Positions 63,753 to 64,000 of a DNA stretch of 64,000 nucleotides are shown here, piece after piece. The notes below the pieces were generated by a model that saw only the letters and a program-made list of their open reading frames with translations, did no database searches and was not told the DNA's origin. Source of the DNA: Sphingobacteriales bacterium 39-19 (lineage in GTDB: Bacteria; Bacteroidota; Bacteroidia; Chitinophagales; Chitinophagaceae); the NCBI GenBank assembly GCA_001898465.1, contig MKTX01000007.1, forward strand, positions 186,001-250,000, given 5' to 3'. The position numbers and the translations under genes are program-made. Each line of letters opens with the position of its first letter. Position 1 is the first letter of the stretch.

Positions 63753-64000
63753 TTAGAATCCTATTGATTCATTGGTTTTACGGAGTTGTTGATTTTCTTC
63801 GTAACTCATTACCCGATACCCGGATTTAGGAGCTTCGAAAATATTTGCCGGCACTACCCCGTAATTGATGCTTGTTAATTGGTATTGAAATATTAAATTA
63901 CCGGATTGTAAATCAAACTGAACCGGAAGCCCGGGTAGCCTTGGAAAAGCATTGTTGTACTTTGTATTGGTAATCTTAATATCTGGAGCATAATATACTG
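63753..64000 (-). CDS. C-terminal part of a secreted/unknown protein (DUF4412/GLPGLI-like pattern)
   Basis: Translating the minus strand from the right edge gives 81 residues up to a stop at 63753-63755. Its 5' end is outside the window. The segment has FPRLPGLPVQFDLQ, QYQLTSINYGVVP, NIFEAPKSGYRVMSYEE, which looks like the end of a LolA-like, DUF4412 or GLPGLI-type secreted protein: a GLP motif, a short beta pair, then 'F.AP.GY..M'. Family assignment is tentative. The frame is open throughout, supporting a real gene. Confidence 0.6.
   Translation of the reverse strand, partial: VYYAPDIKITNTKYNNAFPRLPGLPVQFDLQSGNLIFQYQLTSINYGVVPANIFEAPKSGYRVMSYEENQQLRKTNESIGF

Overview
The window looks like an ordinary chromosomal stretch of a Bacteroidota bacterium, most likely Chitinophagaceae or a close relative. 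The supports are a SusC/SusD pair, two proteins with type IX secretion (T9SS) sorting domains, a PorE-like lipoprotein, Bacteroidota-restricted families (DUF4293, DUF3127, DUF4105, DUF5689, Porin_10), many lipoproteins, and repeated TAnnTTTG -7 boxes with little Shine-Dalgarno signal. The DNA is AT-rich. I see no insertion sequence, prophage, CRISPR array or rRNA. No species can be named from sequence alone.

Layout. Positions 1-7684 (minus strand) run folD - queE - PorE-like lipoprotein - dprA - guaB - DUF4105 protein - alpha/beta hydrolase (cut by the left edge). Positions 7780-10697 (plus) hold a PorV/PorQ-like protein overlapping a large protein that joins a ComEA-type helix-hairpin-helix region to a probable beta barrel. 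Positions 10837-16572 are a SusC - SusD - DUF1735-type lipoprotein unit with no enzyme beside it. Positions 16660-25084 are mixed housekeeping: DUF3467, aroE, a ComA-type phosphosulfolactate synthase, a TPR protein, rsmG, a glycosyltransferase, tgt and an OmpA-family protein. An orphan ECF sigma factor and uvrA are divergent at 25281-29135, followed by glyA/DUF4293, a sugar nucleotidyltransferase, a flavin oxidoreductase and two polysaccharide export genes (33110-36552).

Positions 37085-48012 form a coherent accessory block: two secreted lamin-tail-domain proteins with T9SS tails, a secreted endonuclease/exonuclease/phosphatase-fold enzyme with all catalytic motifs, a TonB-dependent receptor and a DUF5689 (OB-like) lipoprotein. 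I read it as a candidate extracellular nucleic-acid (phosphate or nucleoside) scavenging locus. A perfect 19-bp inverted repeat lies between its last two genes. Positions 48253-52677 hold msrB, an ECF sigma/RskA-type anti-sigma pair (both apparently starting with TTG), a secreted fasciclin protein with an ECF-type promoter-like sequence in front, and two exported ferritin-like proteins: a candidate stress regulon.

The right end holds sucC, a purine nucleoside phosphorylase with Asp at the base-specificity position, a Porin_10 protein, an ABC-2 exporter, a FAD oxidoreductase, a DUF3127 protein with an SSB-like acidic tail, dnaA, tRNA-Ser(GCT), tRNA-Pro(TGG) and the 3' end of one more gene. The best candidates for new biology are the nucleic-acid locus, the sigma/RskA/fasciclin/ferritin cluster, the PorV-like + HhH-barrel pair and the SSB-like DUF3127 protein.
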